From: Ziziphus jujuba
Taxonomy: Eukaryota > Streptophyta > Magnoliopsida > Rosales > Rhamnaceae
NCBI RefSeq assembly: GCF_031755915.1
Contig: NC_083387.1
Span: 24,306,501 to 24,370,500, forward strand
Reading direction: 5' to 3'
Length of the DNA stretch: 64,000 bases
Below are positions 51,904-64,000 of the stretch, in pieces; within the stretch, counting starts at the first letter, position 1, and every line of letters starts with the position of its first letter. The position numbers were made by a program, and so were the translations under genes. The notes beneath the pieces are model-generated. The model did no database searches. It saw nothing but the letters and a program-made list of their open reading frames with translations, and was not told the origin of the DNA.

Positions 51904-52619
51904 ATGCCGTTGTGTTCTTCCATCTATGACTGGAAAAGCTATATATTCATGCGAAGTCTACTTGTTTTGCTTCTCTTCGGATCAACTGCTTTATGTGGCT
52001 CAATCATAAAGACTTTGCCAGGCTTCCCTGGGATTCTACCTTTCAAACTTGAAACAGGGTGTGTATAATAGATTTTTTTTTTTTTCTTCTTCTTTTTTTG
52101 GTATGTTGGAAATGTAGTCCACCTTATCTTATAGGTACAGTTTGTGGTTTTGTGTTTCAGATACATCAAGGTGGAGAGCTCTGAGTTCTTTTACTATTTT
52201 GTGGAATCTCAACGAAATCCATCCAAGGATCCTCTTATACTTCATCAATTGGGAGGGCCTGGCTGTTCGGGTTTAAATGGGTTTTTCAGCCAAATAGGTA
52301 GCTTCTCATCCATTCATTTTTTTTAATTTTTTTTTTTTTTTGGGGTAAATCTCATCCATTCAAATTCTATCTGCTCCAATGGATAAATTCTTTGGATTGA
52401 TTTGGTTTATACTTTCCAATGATACGAGGCCATGTGTACAATTTTAAGCAATAGTACAAGTAAAGTAATCCTTTTATTACCCAAGAAAAAAAAAAAGTAA
52501 AGTAACCCACTTCTTTAACGCCTTTAATAGTCTTTTTTTTTTAATTTTATTTTATTTTTTTACCTAAACCTCCAATTATTCCCTGCTCTTCTCCTCTATA
52601 GATGGAATCAAATTAGATT

Positions 52620-52654
<35 letters not shown>

Positions 52655-53977
52655 CTTTTTCATTTTTTATGCTATTACCTAGCAGCCAAACAAAATTCCA
52701 TATTTGGAAGGGAGAACAAAAGTGAAAATTTTTTAAAAATATTACCAAAAAAAAAAAAAAAAAACTGGAGGAAGAGAGATAAAGAGGAGCCAATATTTCA
52801 TTTGTTATATTGGCCATGATCTGAAACGAGATCTGCATCAAGGATTTGTATTTCCATTTTGGTTTTCCAAGCGTAATCTTATTTATGTTACAATCTAGAA
52901 ATTTTTTCTAGCAATGGAGGAGGAATAAGGATGATTTTTATTACAACCATCTTTCTTTTCTGGCAGACATGATGAAGGATATTATGTAAGAAAATATATA
53001 TATATATATATAGAAACAAAAATAATTGAAGATCGTGGAAACTGAGGCTTATCTGGATTTTCAAAATGATTTGCATTGGTGTGCATACATTGTCTCATAT
53101 CATTAGATAATGTGTCCCAAATCAATCTCCAACCGGTTACAGTTCATGTACCTAAAAATTTCTCTAATTGTAATACACACACGTAGCCCATTTTTTAATG
53201 GAAAACAAACAAACTATTGGGTTGGCATCGGTTTGGTCAATTACATGTAATCATGAGTTTGGACGGTCATACTTAGTTGTCACCATCAAGTATTTTGCAA
53301 CCTCTCCCACTGTAGATTTTTTGTGCTTTATACATCTCTATATATATATATATATATATATATCCATTCAATAATATTTCAAATTGTTTATTAAATTTAC
53401 TAATGAAATAATATAAAAATTAATATGATAATTTTTAATTACTTTATTATTACATTTTATTTATCTATTTAAAAATTTGTTTTTTTTATTTTTATATTAT
53501 GATTATTTTACCATCATTTAGTAAATATTGTTAAGGAATAATTTAGTACTTCTATTACTTGTGTTTTGTTTAATGGGCTAATATCGCTTACCTTTATCTG
53601 TAAGCTTGCAATATTGAAAAGCGGGAAGATACAAAAGGCAACTTATTTACAATTGCTTTTTGAGTGGTTCTAACTTAAAATCATATGTATATTAGATAAC
53701 ATTATCCACTAGTGGAAGGGAAATATTTTCTAAACATAACTATTTTTATATGTTGTTTGATAACGTGTTTTATTTTTGTTTTATTTTTAATTATTTATAA
53801 TTTATTTCCTTTAAATGTTTGTTAATGATATTAAAATTTGTTAATATATTGATTAACTATAAATGTCAAGAAATAAACTAAAAACTACTATAAAAGTACA
53901 CAAATTATACTTTATTTAGCAAAACAGAAATAAAAATCAAATACATTAACAAATGGCATTTGTTCTCTTGTTTCCTC

Positions 53978-54014
<37 letters not shown>

Positions 54015-56293
54015 TCAAACATTCTCGTCCATATTTAGATCTCGCATAATTTTAAATTTTTCAAAACTAAGAGCATGTCTAAATTGATTTAAATTTTGCA
54101 TGCTAATAAGATTCCATAGTCATGGTTATGGAAAAAAACCAATCATTAATCTTTCGCAAAATCATGTACATTAATAATAGTGTTACATTTCTTTTTCAAG
54201 GTCCACTGGTTTTCAATTCATCTACTTATGAAGCAACTTTACCGTCACTGCAGCTGGCCTCATATTCTTGGACTGAGGTACCTAAACTATTGGCTTTTTT
54301 TTTTTAAATAATAATTCTGAAAGTTTGAATCACTCAATAATAAATGCATACATACATATCACTAATCGCATAATTAATTATATATATATATGTAAGAAAA
54401 ACGGGTAGATACCTCACGTGTTAAATGACTAAAAATGTGAATTTTTTATTTTTATTTTTTTGGAGACATGAAAGCTCTATGCCTTCTCAATAGTACTACT
54501 AATACTAAAATATGGGTTTTACTTGCTAACTTGTTGTAATGTTATACATTTTATAGATATCAAGTGTAATATTTATAGATGCACCTATTGGCACGGGTTT
54601 CTCCTACTCAACCAATCCAGAAGATTATTTTTTGTCATCAGATACAAATACAGGGTGGATAGTTAACAAGTTTATGAGAAAGGTTTGAGAAATCTATAAG
54701 TTATTTATTTGTTTTCTTGGAACTATCTTCCGCATTATAATACACAACATACTAATAAACACGTTGCTCACGTGGGTAGCACTTTAATTGATGAATCTAA
54801 GTTGGGAGATGAATTTTGTACATATGTGTGTGTGTGTACAACATTTTGATATATCGGAAACATATTTCTCACATTATACTGGTAATCTATTTTATGATAA
54901 ATGTTAAAAATTGTTACTTGTCTAACTAAATTTGATTTTAAATCATTAATTGAATTGATATCTTTAGAACTTGATAGATTGATGCATATCATAACTCTTA
55001 TATAACAATATATAGAGAGACCTAGGCTCACATTTGGTGGACCAATTTTAGTATTCGATCTTCTATAATTAGCATTTCGATAGAATTTAAAATTCTATTA
55101 TTGTTCAAATATAAGTTTAGTTATATACTAAAACGTGCAAAATAAATTCCATAGGAATACAAATAACCATAAATAATTTTTAAATATTAATTTTTTAAAA
55201 TAATTCAAAAGCTGAAAGAGAAAATTTCATGATGTAATCATCAGATCGACCTAATAGAAGTCTAGTTTTGTGTGTGTATATATATATACAAATATACATA
55301 TATAAAATTAGAAATTTTATCCTATCCTGGATGCATGTATATGTTTTGGTCCATAAGATGTGTATGGGAATCTCACAATTTTAATTCTACTGCAGTGGTT
55401 AGAAGATCACTTAGAATTCAAGGAGAATCCCTTTTTCGTTGGTGGTGATTCATATGGTGGACTATTAGCTCCTATTTATGTACGAGAAATTTTGGAGGGT
55501 AATATTCTACAATTTTATTTTAGACTTGAATCGAAAGAATATTTTAAGAAAATTACATCAATCCTGCTAAAAAAAATATTTTAGATATAAAACCAGATAT
55601 TTGAATTCCAACGTTGGTTTAATTTGAAGCAAAAAGTGAAAAAAGAAAAACTAGTGATATGAAAAATACTGTAAGAATAAAACTTGCTGCAGATGTATAA
55701 ACGTCATATTTGATGAAATTAAATTTTGTCCCTTCGGACAGTGCAATTGACAATAATTATAATAATCTCTAATTCTCGATACAATTAAATCTGGAACTAA
55801 AACCGTCTCTAAGTTTATCAAAATATATATACATATATGTATATATAGCATATGCATGAGGTAAAAGTCTTGTTTGTAAAAGCTTATTTATGTAAAGGGT
55901 TATTTATGAAACGTTTTTTCATTTTATCCTCCAAATTATAAATTTTCTCACATTGCCCTTATTTTTGTTTTTGTATCATTTTAGTTCAATTAAGTAAGTT
56001 GCTCCGATGAATTGCACAATATATATATATATATATATTTGTCAATTGTTTGTAAACAAATTAGATATATAAAATGTGTATAGTTAATCTTAACAAATTC
56101 ATCCGATATATGATTGACCCTTTGAGTTTCCGAAGTTTGGGCATTGACTCTTTACAGTCTTGCAGGTAATAAAATGGGACAAGAGCCTTTTATCAATTTG
56201 AAAGTAATAGTTTCAACCTTTTTAAGCTTCCCAAATTACTTATGCATCATAAATTTAGAATAATTGTTTGTAATATATATATATATATGTATG

Positions 56294-56326
<33 letters not shown>

Positions 56327-59060
56327 AAAAATTTATATATAATGGTCAAAAACATGAAACGTATGCAGGGATATTATGTGGGATCGGCACATACAGACAC
56401 GGACATTGAAGAAAATTCAAAAATTCCTTATGTTTATCGTATGGGACTTATATCAGATGATTTATACGAGGTAATTGAATTTCTTTGACTTAATCTTAAC
56501 CTTTTAAAATGACTTTCCTTTATAAAAGCTTCTAAGATGATTAAAGTTTTTGATTTCAGCCTTTTTGTAGTGACCTTATTCCCACGGACAAACAACAAGG
56601 TTATTGTCACTAAATTGTTTGACGTAGCATAAAATAATATTTTATTATTTTATTCGTTAAAATTAATATAATTTAGATATGGATAAATTATATATAAATT
56701 AATAAAATAATGATTTCTGATAAAAAAATAAATAAAACAATCACCTTGTCGAAACCATTATTGGTGGATACAACATGTAGGAGATCCTCGTTTTTTATTG
56801 GTAAATGCAACACTAGGAATGACAAATTACTTTTTGATAAATTTTTTCAATTCTTTTGGTCAACATGATAAATGTTTTTCAAACTGTTATTTCAAAACTT
56901 TTAAAGTTACAAAATATGAAATGAGAGTGTGTTAACACACATGAATTATTATTTTTCTCATATATAACAATATTAATAATAATATAGTAATAATATTTTT
57001 AATATATTTCTATCTTTAATAATATAATTAATATAGTTAAAATTAATATATACATTTATTTTTTATTCTTACCTCAACCATACCAATGTAAAATAATATT
57101 ATATATATTATTTGAAGCTTAAAAATAATAAATGATTCCGTCATATTTAGCAAATATTAAAATATAATTTGTTTCAATTTAGACCATCTACTTTTAATTT
57201 ATTTTAATTTATTTCAATTTAAACTTTTATTTTCGCAAAAAAAAAAGGGAATTGCATTTTAATATCCTCAAACAGTTAACTGCGATTTGCTAAAAATCCA
57301 ATTAGAATAAATAAAATATAAGAGATTAAAACTAAAAGTCTAAATTGAACCTTTAAAATTTTACAACCGAAAAGTGTAATTTCTCTAAATCAAAAAATAT
57401 CAAAGGGTACGTAATTAACCTAATGTATAACTAAAGCCGTTTGTCATTATAAATATTTATAAGGGCTTATTTATGCTTTCTTTAAACAGAGAGCGAAAGA
57501 AAGTTGTGGTGGAAATTATGTCAATGTCGATGCCACAAATACAAATTGTCTCAATGACCTTGCTAAAATTGACCAGGTAATAATTAATTTGATTGTTTAA
57601 AACTTTTGAGTTTCCATTCCGATTTGATTATTTCTTTTATCATATCAGGGTCTAAATTCTACATTTGAAATTTCAGTGTACAAAACACATTAATGAACAT
57701 CATATACTGCGAACCTACTGCGAACAATTTGCGGTCCAATCAAAGAAAGATAATCAAATTCAAGCTCGAAGATCCACTGAAGAGATGATTTGGTGCGAGG
57801 AGGTATCTGTCCTTAATTTCTCTCTCTGAACATATGTATGCATCTTTGATAGATGTAACAAGATAATAAAATTTTTAATATATGGTTCCTTTGCAGAATA
57901 TCCGGGGTTTAGCCTTTGAAAATTGGGCAAATAACAAGAGAGTTCAAGATGCACTTCAAGTTCGAAAGGTATACAAATCGAAACAAGGATATATCTCTTT
58001 CCAATAATATTATACTAAAAAGTTATCAAACCAACCTTTTTAAAGTTAACTTTAAAATATAGGTCATTCAATCCAATTAAACAAATTCAAGAAAATCCAA
58101 TTAATGGATAGGAGACTTCAATTTAATATTACAAGATAGACTTAATAAGGAAATGGTTGTAAATGTATTTAAAAAAAAAAAAAAGTACTATGTCAAATTT
58201 TCGTGTAATTGACAACTATTAGCATTTTTCACATTAATAAGTTCTGAATATAAAATGTTACTATGTTCCCAATAGATATTCCCTACATGTCAAAAATCCT
58301 ATATATGATGGACTTAGAGTTGTGGACCAAGTGTCTTTAGCCTTAAAAACGAAAATTTTGCTTAAAAAGAAAGTTGATTACTTTTTTTAATTCACTTTAT
58401 TACATTGCTAATGGACATTTTAAGGAAGTTTAATCGCACTAGAAGTTTTTCCACATACTTGTCAAACATATCCATATTTAGCAATGATTTTCAACAAAAG
58501 CAATTTAAAAAATTGTCTCTAAACGTTTAAATTTATACCAAAAGCTGTTTTTTTTTTTTTTTTTTTTTTTTGCTTGTAGATATAAAATTAGCTTTAAATC
58601 CCAATCATTGCCTCTAATGATTATTTATTGGACTAAAAATAATTGGTCCGCAACTTAGAAAATTGTGAACAGTTCTCACGTATATATATAGTCTTAATCG
58701 ATCTCTTATTAGGATATTCTAATAGATTTTCCATCGAAATTTCAATTATCAACCTTTGAATGATTTTAAAGGTCGAGATTATTTGAAGTTAATGAGTCTT
58801 GACAAAATTAACTTTATTTTTATTTTTATAGAATTTTAATATTTCACTAAACTTATATAAAATCTTAAATACATATTTAAATTTCAATCACTAAAAATAT
58901 CTAAGGTAAGGACTGATAAGTTAAAATATTGATGAAAAATCCATCAAAATATCTTAGTAAAAAACTAACTATATATAATCTTTCAACAGTACGGATAGAT
59001 AACATGTTATTTGATTTTTTCTTCAAACAACTTATTACCTGATGTAGACATCGAAATTGC

Positions 59061-59095
<35 letters not shown>

Positions 59096-60708
59096 ATTTG
59101 TCATTGACCTTTTTTTATATAATGGGCAGGGAACATCTAAAAAATGGCATAGATGCAATATCGAGGATGTAAGTGAAGGAACTTACATATACGACGTTAA
59201 GAGTGGCATTGGCTATAACAAGAATCTTACCAACTCAAGCATAGAAGTACTAGTTTACCTGTAAGGCTAATACTGTTGATTTCCAGTTTTTTTTCGCAAC
59301 AACTTACATATAAATGAATAATACTATAATATATATATATATAAATGAATTAATGTTCTTCTAAAAATTAATTGTCCGCCATGAAGATGTGGCAAATAAT
59401 ATAAAAATTAATGAATTTAAAATTGCAAACCTACTTGGGATATAAAAACCTTGACCTAAGCATTTGTCATATCATTATGTTCTCATTATAATTATAATTT
59501 GAAAGATAGTTGAGATCAACTATGTTTATATTTTGAGCAGTGGTGACCATGAGCTAGTAATTCCACATATATCAGCCGAACAATGGATAAAGTCCCTTAA
59601 TCTGACGGTTCACAATGATTGGCGACCATGGTACACGGCTGACCAAGTTGCGGGGTAGGTCCCTAATTTATTTGTGTTTTATTTTCTATAAATTATAGTA
59701 GATACTAAGGTTGGCCGTGTCTATGTTTTTTTTTTTCCTAACTAAATTGTGTGTAGTTTGCTTAGTGGTGTTTAAAATTTATTAGATATTTTAATTAACT
59801 GTAAATTAGAAATATATATATATATACATAGTAGTTCTGCTGTGTGGACCGGTCTGCATGTGGATCATATCTAAGCCGATGTTTTTGGAAAAAAAAAACA
59901 TTGGTTTTATTATGTATGCTAATACACATACACAGCAAAAACTATTTTTTTTTTTTCCAAAAAATATCGGTTTAGGTGTGATCTATTCCGTAAAATTTTC
60001 CTATATATATATATATATATATATACATACACGTATGATCACAATTTTAAATTGTATTTGATTTAGTGTTTATGTTTTTTCTTTTAATAAAGTTAATAGT
60101 TAATTGAGATATCGAACTTCCTTTATTTAATATTCACAAATAATTGAATAAGCAAACTGTACACAATTTAATAGAAAACAACAAAAACAAAAACCAAACA
60201 CATTAACGCTTAGTTTATAATATGGTATTATATTTTTGGTTTGTATTGTTGTTATACTAGCTAATCTATGCCTAGTTTGTCAAATTTTAGATTCCAACTT
60301 AATGTAGCATTATTTTACCATTGAATTGCATTCCAACCCTCTAAGCAATCACATTTCATAGATTTCCAAAATTTATAAACAAAAAATAATTTTATTTTGT
60401 CATCCTAAAATTCATTTTTAACTAGTAATTTATGTTTTTTTTTTATTTTATTTATTTTATTTTTTTTACAGGTACACAATGACATACAAAAATTTTAACT
60501 ATAGGTTGACTTATGCAACTGTGAAGGTAAGAAATTCATAAAATCTCAAATTAGTTTTTCAATCGTATACAATACAAATGTGAAACTCAATATGTTTGGT
60601 ATTTGGTATTTGTTTCTTTAATAGGGAGCTGGTCACTCTCCTACTGAGTACAAAAGGAAAGAATGTTTTGGGATGATTCAAAGGTGGATGAACAATTCTC
60701 CTCTCTAG
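51904..60708 (+). CDS. Serine carboxypeptidase-like protein (SCPL-B), 14 exons, 468 aa
   Basis: Exons: 51904-52058, 52161-52297, 54201-54277, 54557-54682, 55396-55498, 56166-56203, 56369-56470, 57490-57576, 57677-57802, 57897-57968, 59130-59260, 59541-59654, 60472-60526, 60625-60708. Every exon has the same length and phase as in gene A, all introns are GT-AG, and the frame is open. A signal peptide lies at about residues 16-32. Motifs: GGPGCSGLNG, DAPIGTGFSYS, GGDSYGG (Ser184), LGDHELVIP with Glu389 at the usual Asp position, and GAGHSP (His445). By hand count it differs from gene A at about 62 residues (87% identity), and nearly half of the differences are in exons 9-11. Likely a vacuolar or secreted acyltransferase-type SCPL; substrate unknown. 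Intron 12 carries a MITE. Confidence 0.95.
59828..60001. mobile_element. Fold-back MITE in a TA microsatellite (copy 2), intron 12 of SCPL-B
   Basis: Inverted arms ('ggatcatatctaagccgatgttttt' against 'aaaaaatatcggtttaggtgtgatc') enclose a ~60-bp loop. Flanked on both sides by (TA)n. Intron 12 of gene A lacks it. The terminal part 'gtgtggaccggtctgcatg' resembles MITE copies 1 and 3. Confidence 0.7.
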
Positions 60709-61430
60709 ATAGTATGCCTTTAAAACTGCATACTATCATATAATAATTTATATTAGTTTCTAAATGGGCTTGATTTACTTTAACAATGCAACTTGTCTCT
60801 ACATTTATGAACTAAGGTTTTTAGTCATTGAGCAATGTAAGACTCTACATTAATGGACTATGGTTTTTGATTATTGGACTATTAAAATTGATGCTTCCAT
60901 CAACTAACAGTATATAAATATTAGAAGTTAGAAATCTCATATCTATGGGTGTTTTAAACTTCCAATTCTTGTAATACAATGCTGGATGAGCAAATTTTAA
61001 TTGTTAGGGAATGATTTGTCAAAAGGAATAATCCCATGGAACACCCCTCTCTCTATTCTTGAAATTTACTAGTTTGCATGCTACCTGTATCCATTTTAAT
61101 ATATATGAGCAATTTATTGATATTTTGATCCAAGATGCTGTACTACATAATCATCCATTCAAGCCCCTGCATTTACTCTGTTTTTTTACCCTGCTCCCTA
61201 AACTTCTCCCTCGAAAAACAAAAATATATGGTATAGCAAAAGCTAGAAATCCAACACTAAATGCCCATAAATTAATATGGTCTACATCCTTTTGGATGTT
61301 TAAGAAATATGAAAACTAAGAAAAGTAAGAGAATTTTTTGTAGAGAATGGAAATTGACAACCTTTGAAATTAGTTTGGAATTAGGAATTAACACATGCAT
61401 CTGAAAAACAAGTGAACAACATAAATAGAA
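60709..61430. other. 3' flank of SCPL-B
   Basis: Aligns with 27524-28255 of unit A. Probable 3' UTR then spacer. No other gene seen. Confidence 0.7.
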
Positions 61431-61431
61431 G

Positions 61432-61600
61432 TCGAAGTCTGAATTTGCTCATCCAAGCTGCCTATATTGTAGTTTGGAGCAGGCAAAGTTTTGAAAAGAA
61501 TAGGCAAATGTGCCTCAAATTTCAGAATGTGTAAGGCCTGCCTAATGGATGGTCTCAAACTATGATCTGGGTAAGCACTCCAATGCCCAACATTCACATT
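61432..61600 (-). pseudogene. L-type lectin receptor kinase fragment (unit B)
   Basis: The - strand reads VGHWSAYPDHSLRPSIRQAL then HILKFEAHLPILFKTLPAPNY. This matches the last kinase subdomain and tail of plant L-type lectin receptor kinases ('VGLWCAHPD...RPSIRQAIQVLNFEAPLP'). The conserved Cys of 'LWCAHPD' is changed (HWSAYPD) and everything upstream is missing. It is a remnant of a kinase gene that lay tail-to-tail with the SCPL gene before the duplication. Confidence 0.75.
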
Positions 61601-61917
61601 TTGTTACTCTTAAGTATATATATTTATTAGTATGTATATATATATATATATATCAAAATTTTCTCTCATACGAGAAATTCCCAAATAAATTTTATCTGGG
61701 AGGCTGAATCTTATTGATTATGTATAAAGCCAACGTCTCCCAAACAAAATTTGTCATCGACTTTCCAGATCAGAAAATTAGATATATATCTGTGTGTGTT
61801 ATATAGGGGTTGAACCGGGAACCGTAACCATCCATATAAATTTTGAGTGGTTGATTTATCGTAACCAAGTAATTACCGACCTCTAACACAAAATTACCAG
61901 TCAAATTGCTGCTTCTA
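61601..61917. other. Spacer with TA repeat
   Basis: Contains (TA)n near 61620-61655. No gene seen. Confidence 0.5.
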
Positions 61918-62110
61918 AGTCTGAGCAACGTAAGACTACATTTATATTTATATTTATGGACTAAAGTTTTTGATAAATTATCAAATTTATGGTTCCATCA
62001 ACAGGGATAGTGTATAAAAGATAAAAGACCAAAAGTTAAAAATATTGTATCTATCACCGTTTTAAACTTCCAATTCTTGTGTATACTGTTAGATGTGATT
62101 TGTCAAAAAA
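61918..62110. repeat. Third, decayed copy of the SCPL 3' flank
   Basis: The stretch 'tctgagcaacgtaagactac...' to 'gatttgtcaaaa' aligns with 60824-61022 (3' flank of gene B) and 27640-27835 (3' flank of gene A), with several small gaps. No SCPL exons precede it. Confidence 0.75.
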
Positions 62111-62154
62111 GATAACTGTGGTACATAGTCAAATTTCCAGAATTATTTATATCT

Positions 62155-62245
62155 ACACGCGCGCGCGCGCACACACACACATATATATATATATTATTTA
62201 TATCTACACGCGCGCGCACACACACATATATATATATATATATAC
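62155..62245. repeat. Duplicated (CG)n(CA)n(TA)n microsatellite
   Basis: The block 'atttatatctacacgcgcg' followed by CA and TA runs occurs twice, starting near 62145 and 62194. (CG)n tracts are very rare in this AT-rich sequence. Alternating CG/CA is a classical Z-DNA-prone sequence. Confidence 0.9.
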
Positions 62246-62342
62246 ACTCCATCTACGATGCAGTCGGTCCGCAAGATGATTTCTGAAACCGTCAACAAAA
62301 CCGTCAACAATACTCACTGTCTACATGCAGACCGTTCTCCTA
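62246..62342. mobile_element. MITE-like element in a TA microsatellite (copy 3)
   Basis: About 97 bp between two (TA)n tracts. The ends 'atgcagtcggtccgca' and, reversed, 'ggagaacggtctgcatg' resemble the other two copies. Shorter than copies 1 and 2, so probably an internal deletion derivative. Confidence 0.6.
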
Positions 62343-62900
62343 TATATATGTATATATATAAGCCCAAAAAATTGCAAATGATGCAACTTCAACAAGGAGA
62401 AAAATCAACCAAAATAATGGCTAGCCACGATTGACAAGGAGAGGGAATGACTAATAATTGTTATCTCAAGTTCGTTGCAATCGGACAAAAATTAAATTTC
62501 AATAAAACAATATAAACAGAAACAAAATCGACTGAGAAAAGAAAACCCACTATGGTGATCAAATAAGTGATTATGAAAATTACCACTTACTGACTTCAAA
62601 CGAACTAAATCCATGACCAAAACCTGAAAGATTTAAGACTTTAAAGCAAACAAGATAGAACTAGCATTCTAAGTGCCAAAACCAGTCAGCATTGCCAACG
62701 ATAATTTGGCATCTAAGACCTAAAGAGTAATAACTATACAAAACCTTTTGTTCGTACAACTCAAGCATCCAACATACATAATATCTTTTCTGTATAAATA
62801 AAACCAGAAGATTCAAACGTTCACAAACTTTGGCTCACATATGGCACAACACAGGTGATGAGACTCTTTTTTAACCTCGCAAATATCTTCCGTACCAACC
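62343..62900. other. End of unit B and actin 3' UTR region
   Basis: 62390-62650 matches the MULE-flanking sequence of unit A. The part next to 62900 is the likely 3' UTR of the actin gene on the - strand; its polyadenylation site was not determined. Confidence 0.55.
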
Positions 62901-63772
62901 TTAGAAACATTTTCGGTGAACAATTGCTGGACCTGATTCATCATACTCACCCTTGGATATCCACATCTGCAAAATAAAATAAAAAGAGATCAGAAATGAA
63001 CCTATAGCATTATAAGTTGACTACCTGTATTCAAACAAACAGCAAACACATTGGAATCTATATATACAAACATATATGGTCAATAAAATTCCGCAGATAG
63101 AGAAGAGTTAACGCACATATATTTATCCATCTAAATATAAGAAAATAGATGAAGTTACCTGTTGGAAAGTGCTGAGCGATGCTAAGATTGATCCTCCAAT
63201 CCAGACACTGTACTTTCTTTCAGGAGGAGCAACCACCTTGATCTTCACGCTGCTGGGAGCAAGAGCAGTAATTTCCTTGCTCATCCTATCAGCAATCCCA
63301 GGGAACATGGTTGAACCACCACTAAGCACAATGTTTCCGTACAGGTCCTTCCTGATATCTACATCACACTTCATAATGGAGTTGTAAGTAGTTTCATGGA
63401 TTCCAGGAACTTCCATACCAATCAGAGATGGCTGGAAGAGTACTTCTGGGCAACGGAACCTCTCTGCTCCTATTGTAATCACCTGACCATCAGGCAATTC
63501 ATAGCTTTTCTCAACAGCAGAGCTGCTCTTTGCAGTCTCCAACTCTTGCTCATAATCAAGGGCAACATAAGCCAGTTTCTCTTTCACATCACGAACAATT
63601 TCCCGTTCAGCAGTGGTGGTGAAAGAGTACCCTCTCTCAGTAAGGATTTTCATCAAAGCATCTGTTAGATCACGGCCAGCAAGGTCCAACCGAAGAATAG
63701 CATGGGGGAGCGAATAACCTTCATAAATCGGCACTGTATGGCTCACACCATCACCAGAATCCAAGACAATAC
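62901..63772 (-). CDS. Actin, last two exons (gene continues beyond the window)
   Basis: Exons on the - strand: 63772-63159 and 62966-62901, separated by a GT-AG intron. The first starts at the conserved intron position after codon 151 (reading [20 protein letters not shown]) and runs through [76 protein letters not shown] and [20 protein letters not shown] to TFQQ. The last exon gives [20 protein letters not shown] then F and stop. Together 225 of the usual 377 residues, without any break, closely matching plant actins. Filament-forming cytoskeletal ATPase; GIVLDSGDG binds nucleotide phosphate. The promoter and N-terminal exons lie to the right of 64000. A few substitutions (for example GMEVPGIHE for the common GMEAAGIHE) may help assign the isoform. 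Confidence 0.96.
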
Positions 63773-64000
63773 CTTTCCAATTGCAAAAATTCATGTGGAT
63801 GAAAGATAAATCGTACAAATCAGTAAGTTATAAGTACAATATTGTATACATATCCTAATTTCTGTAAAACATGCTTAATGATAAAGTAACCAAAAAGAGC
63901 ACCCAATACAGCATAGGGTTCAAAAACTAACCAATTAGTCATATATATAGAATGTAACTTACAACATTCAGAACCACACAATATCTAAATCAATAACAAC
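63773..64000 (-). other. Actin intron (partial)
   Basis: The 3' end of the intron before the 614-nt actin exon. It is AT-rich and ends in an AG acceptor at 63774-63773. The upstream exon is outside the window. Confidence 0.75.

Larger units (their letters stand above)
48444..62650. repeat. Segmental tandem duplication, unit B
   Basis: From 48444 ('ataagtcaaaatt') the sequence follows position 1 onward of the window: copia relic, 5' flank, SCPL gene, 3' flank and lectin-kinase fragment, in the same order and orientation. Near the end, 62390-62650 matches the sequence around the MULE insertion in unit A. Unit A is at least 20 kb without its insertions and may begin before the window. Confidence 0.88.

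Overview
The window is plant nuclear DNA, almost certainly from a eudicot. It is AT-rich, its genes have many GT-AG introns, and it holds plant-specific transposon families and long TA microsatellites. Host genes are two tandem serine carboxypeptidase-like (SCPL) genes on the + strand and the 3' half of an actin gene on the - strand at the right edge. A Rosales-type genome would fit, but that is only a guess.

Layout. 1-632 is the left flank of duplicated unit A and carries a decayed Ty1/copia integrase. 633-14003 is a 13.4-kb CACTA transposon with TTA target duplications; it holds a broken TNP2-type transposase (- strand), a broken Ulp1-like cysteine protease gene (+ strand) and two large repeat arrays. 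14004-28360 is the rest of unit A: AT-rich flank, a MITE, SCPL gene A (14 exons, 468 aa, a TRIM retroelement in intron 2) and a lectin-receptor-kinase tail fragment. 28361-29800 is a fold-back repeat. 30860-33560 holds scattered minus-strand scraps of unrelated genes (NDUFV2 exon, PPR tail, mitochondrial cox3). 34245-46471 is a 12.2-kb Mutator-like element (MULE) with a 9-bp target duplication; it carries an Ulp1-like protease, a MuDR-type transposase with one frameshift, and a nested 2.96-kb solo LTR. 46481-48443 is spacer with an unidentified pseudogene fragment. 48444 to about 62650 is unit B: the same copia relic, SINE insertion, SCPL gene B (14 exons, 468 aa), lectin-kinase fragment, a third decayed copy of the SCPL 3' flank, and sequence matching the MULE insertion site. 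62901-63772 contains the last two exons of actin.

How it fits together. The window is a tandem segmental duplication of an SCPL locus, later enlarged mainly in unit A. The partner copy shows the empty site for the CACTA, MULE, TRIM, MITE and SINE insertions, so all came after the duplication. Both SCPL genes keep every splice junction and reading frame, differ at about 62 of 468 residues (hand count), and share an unusual active site in which Glu sits where the family has the catalytic Asp.
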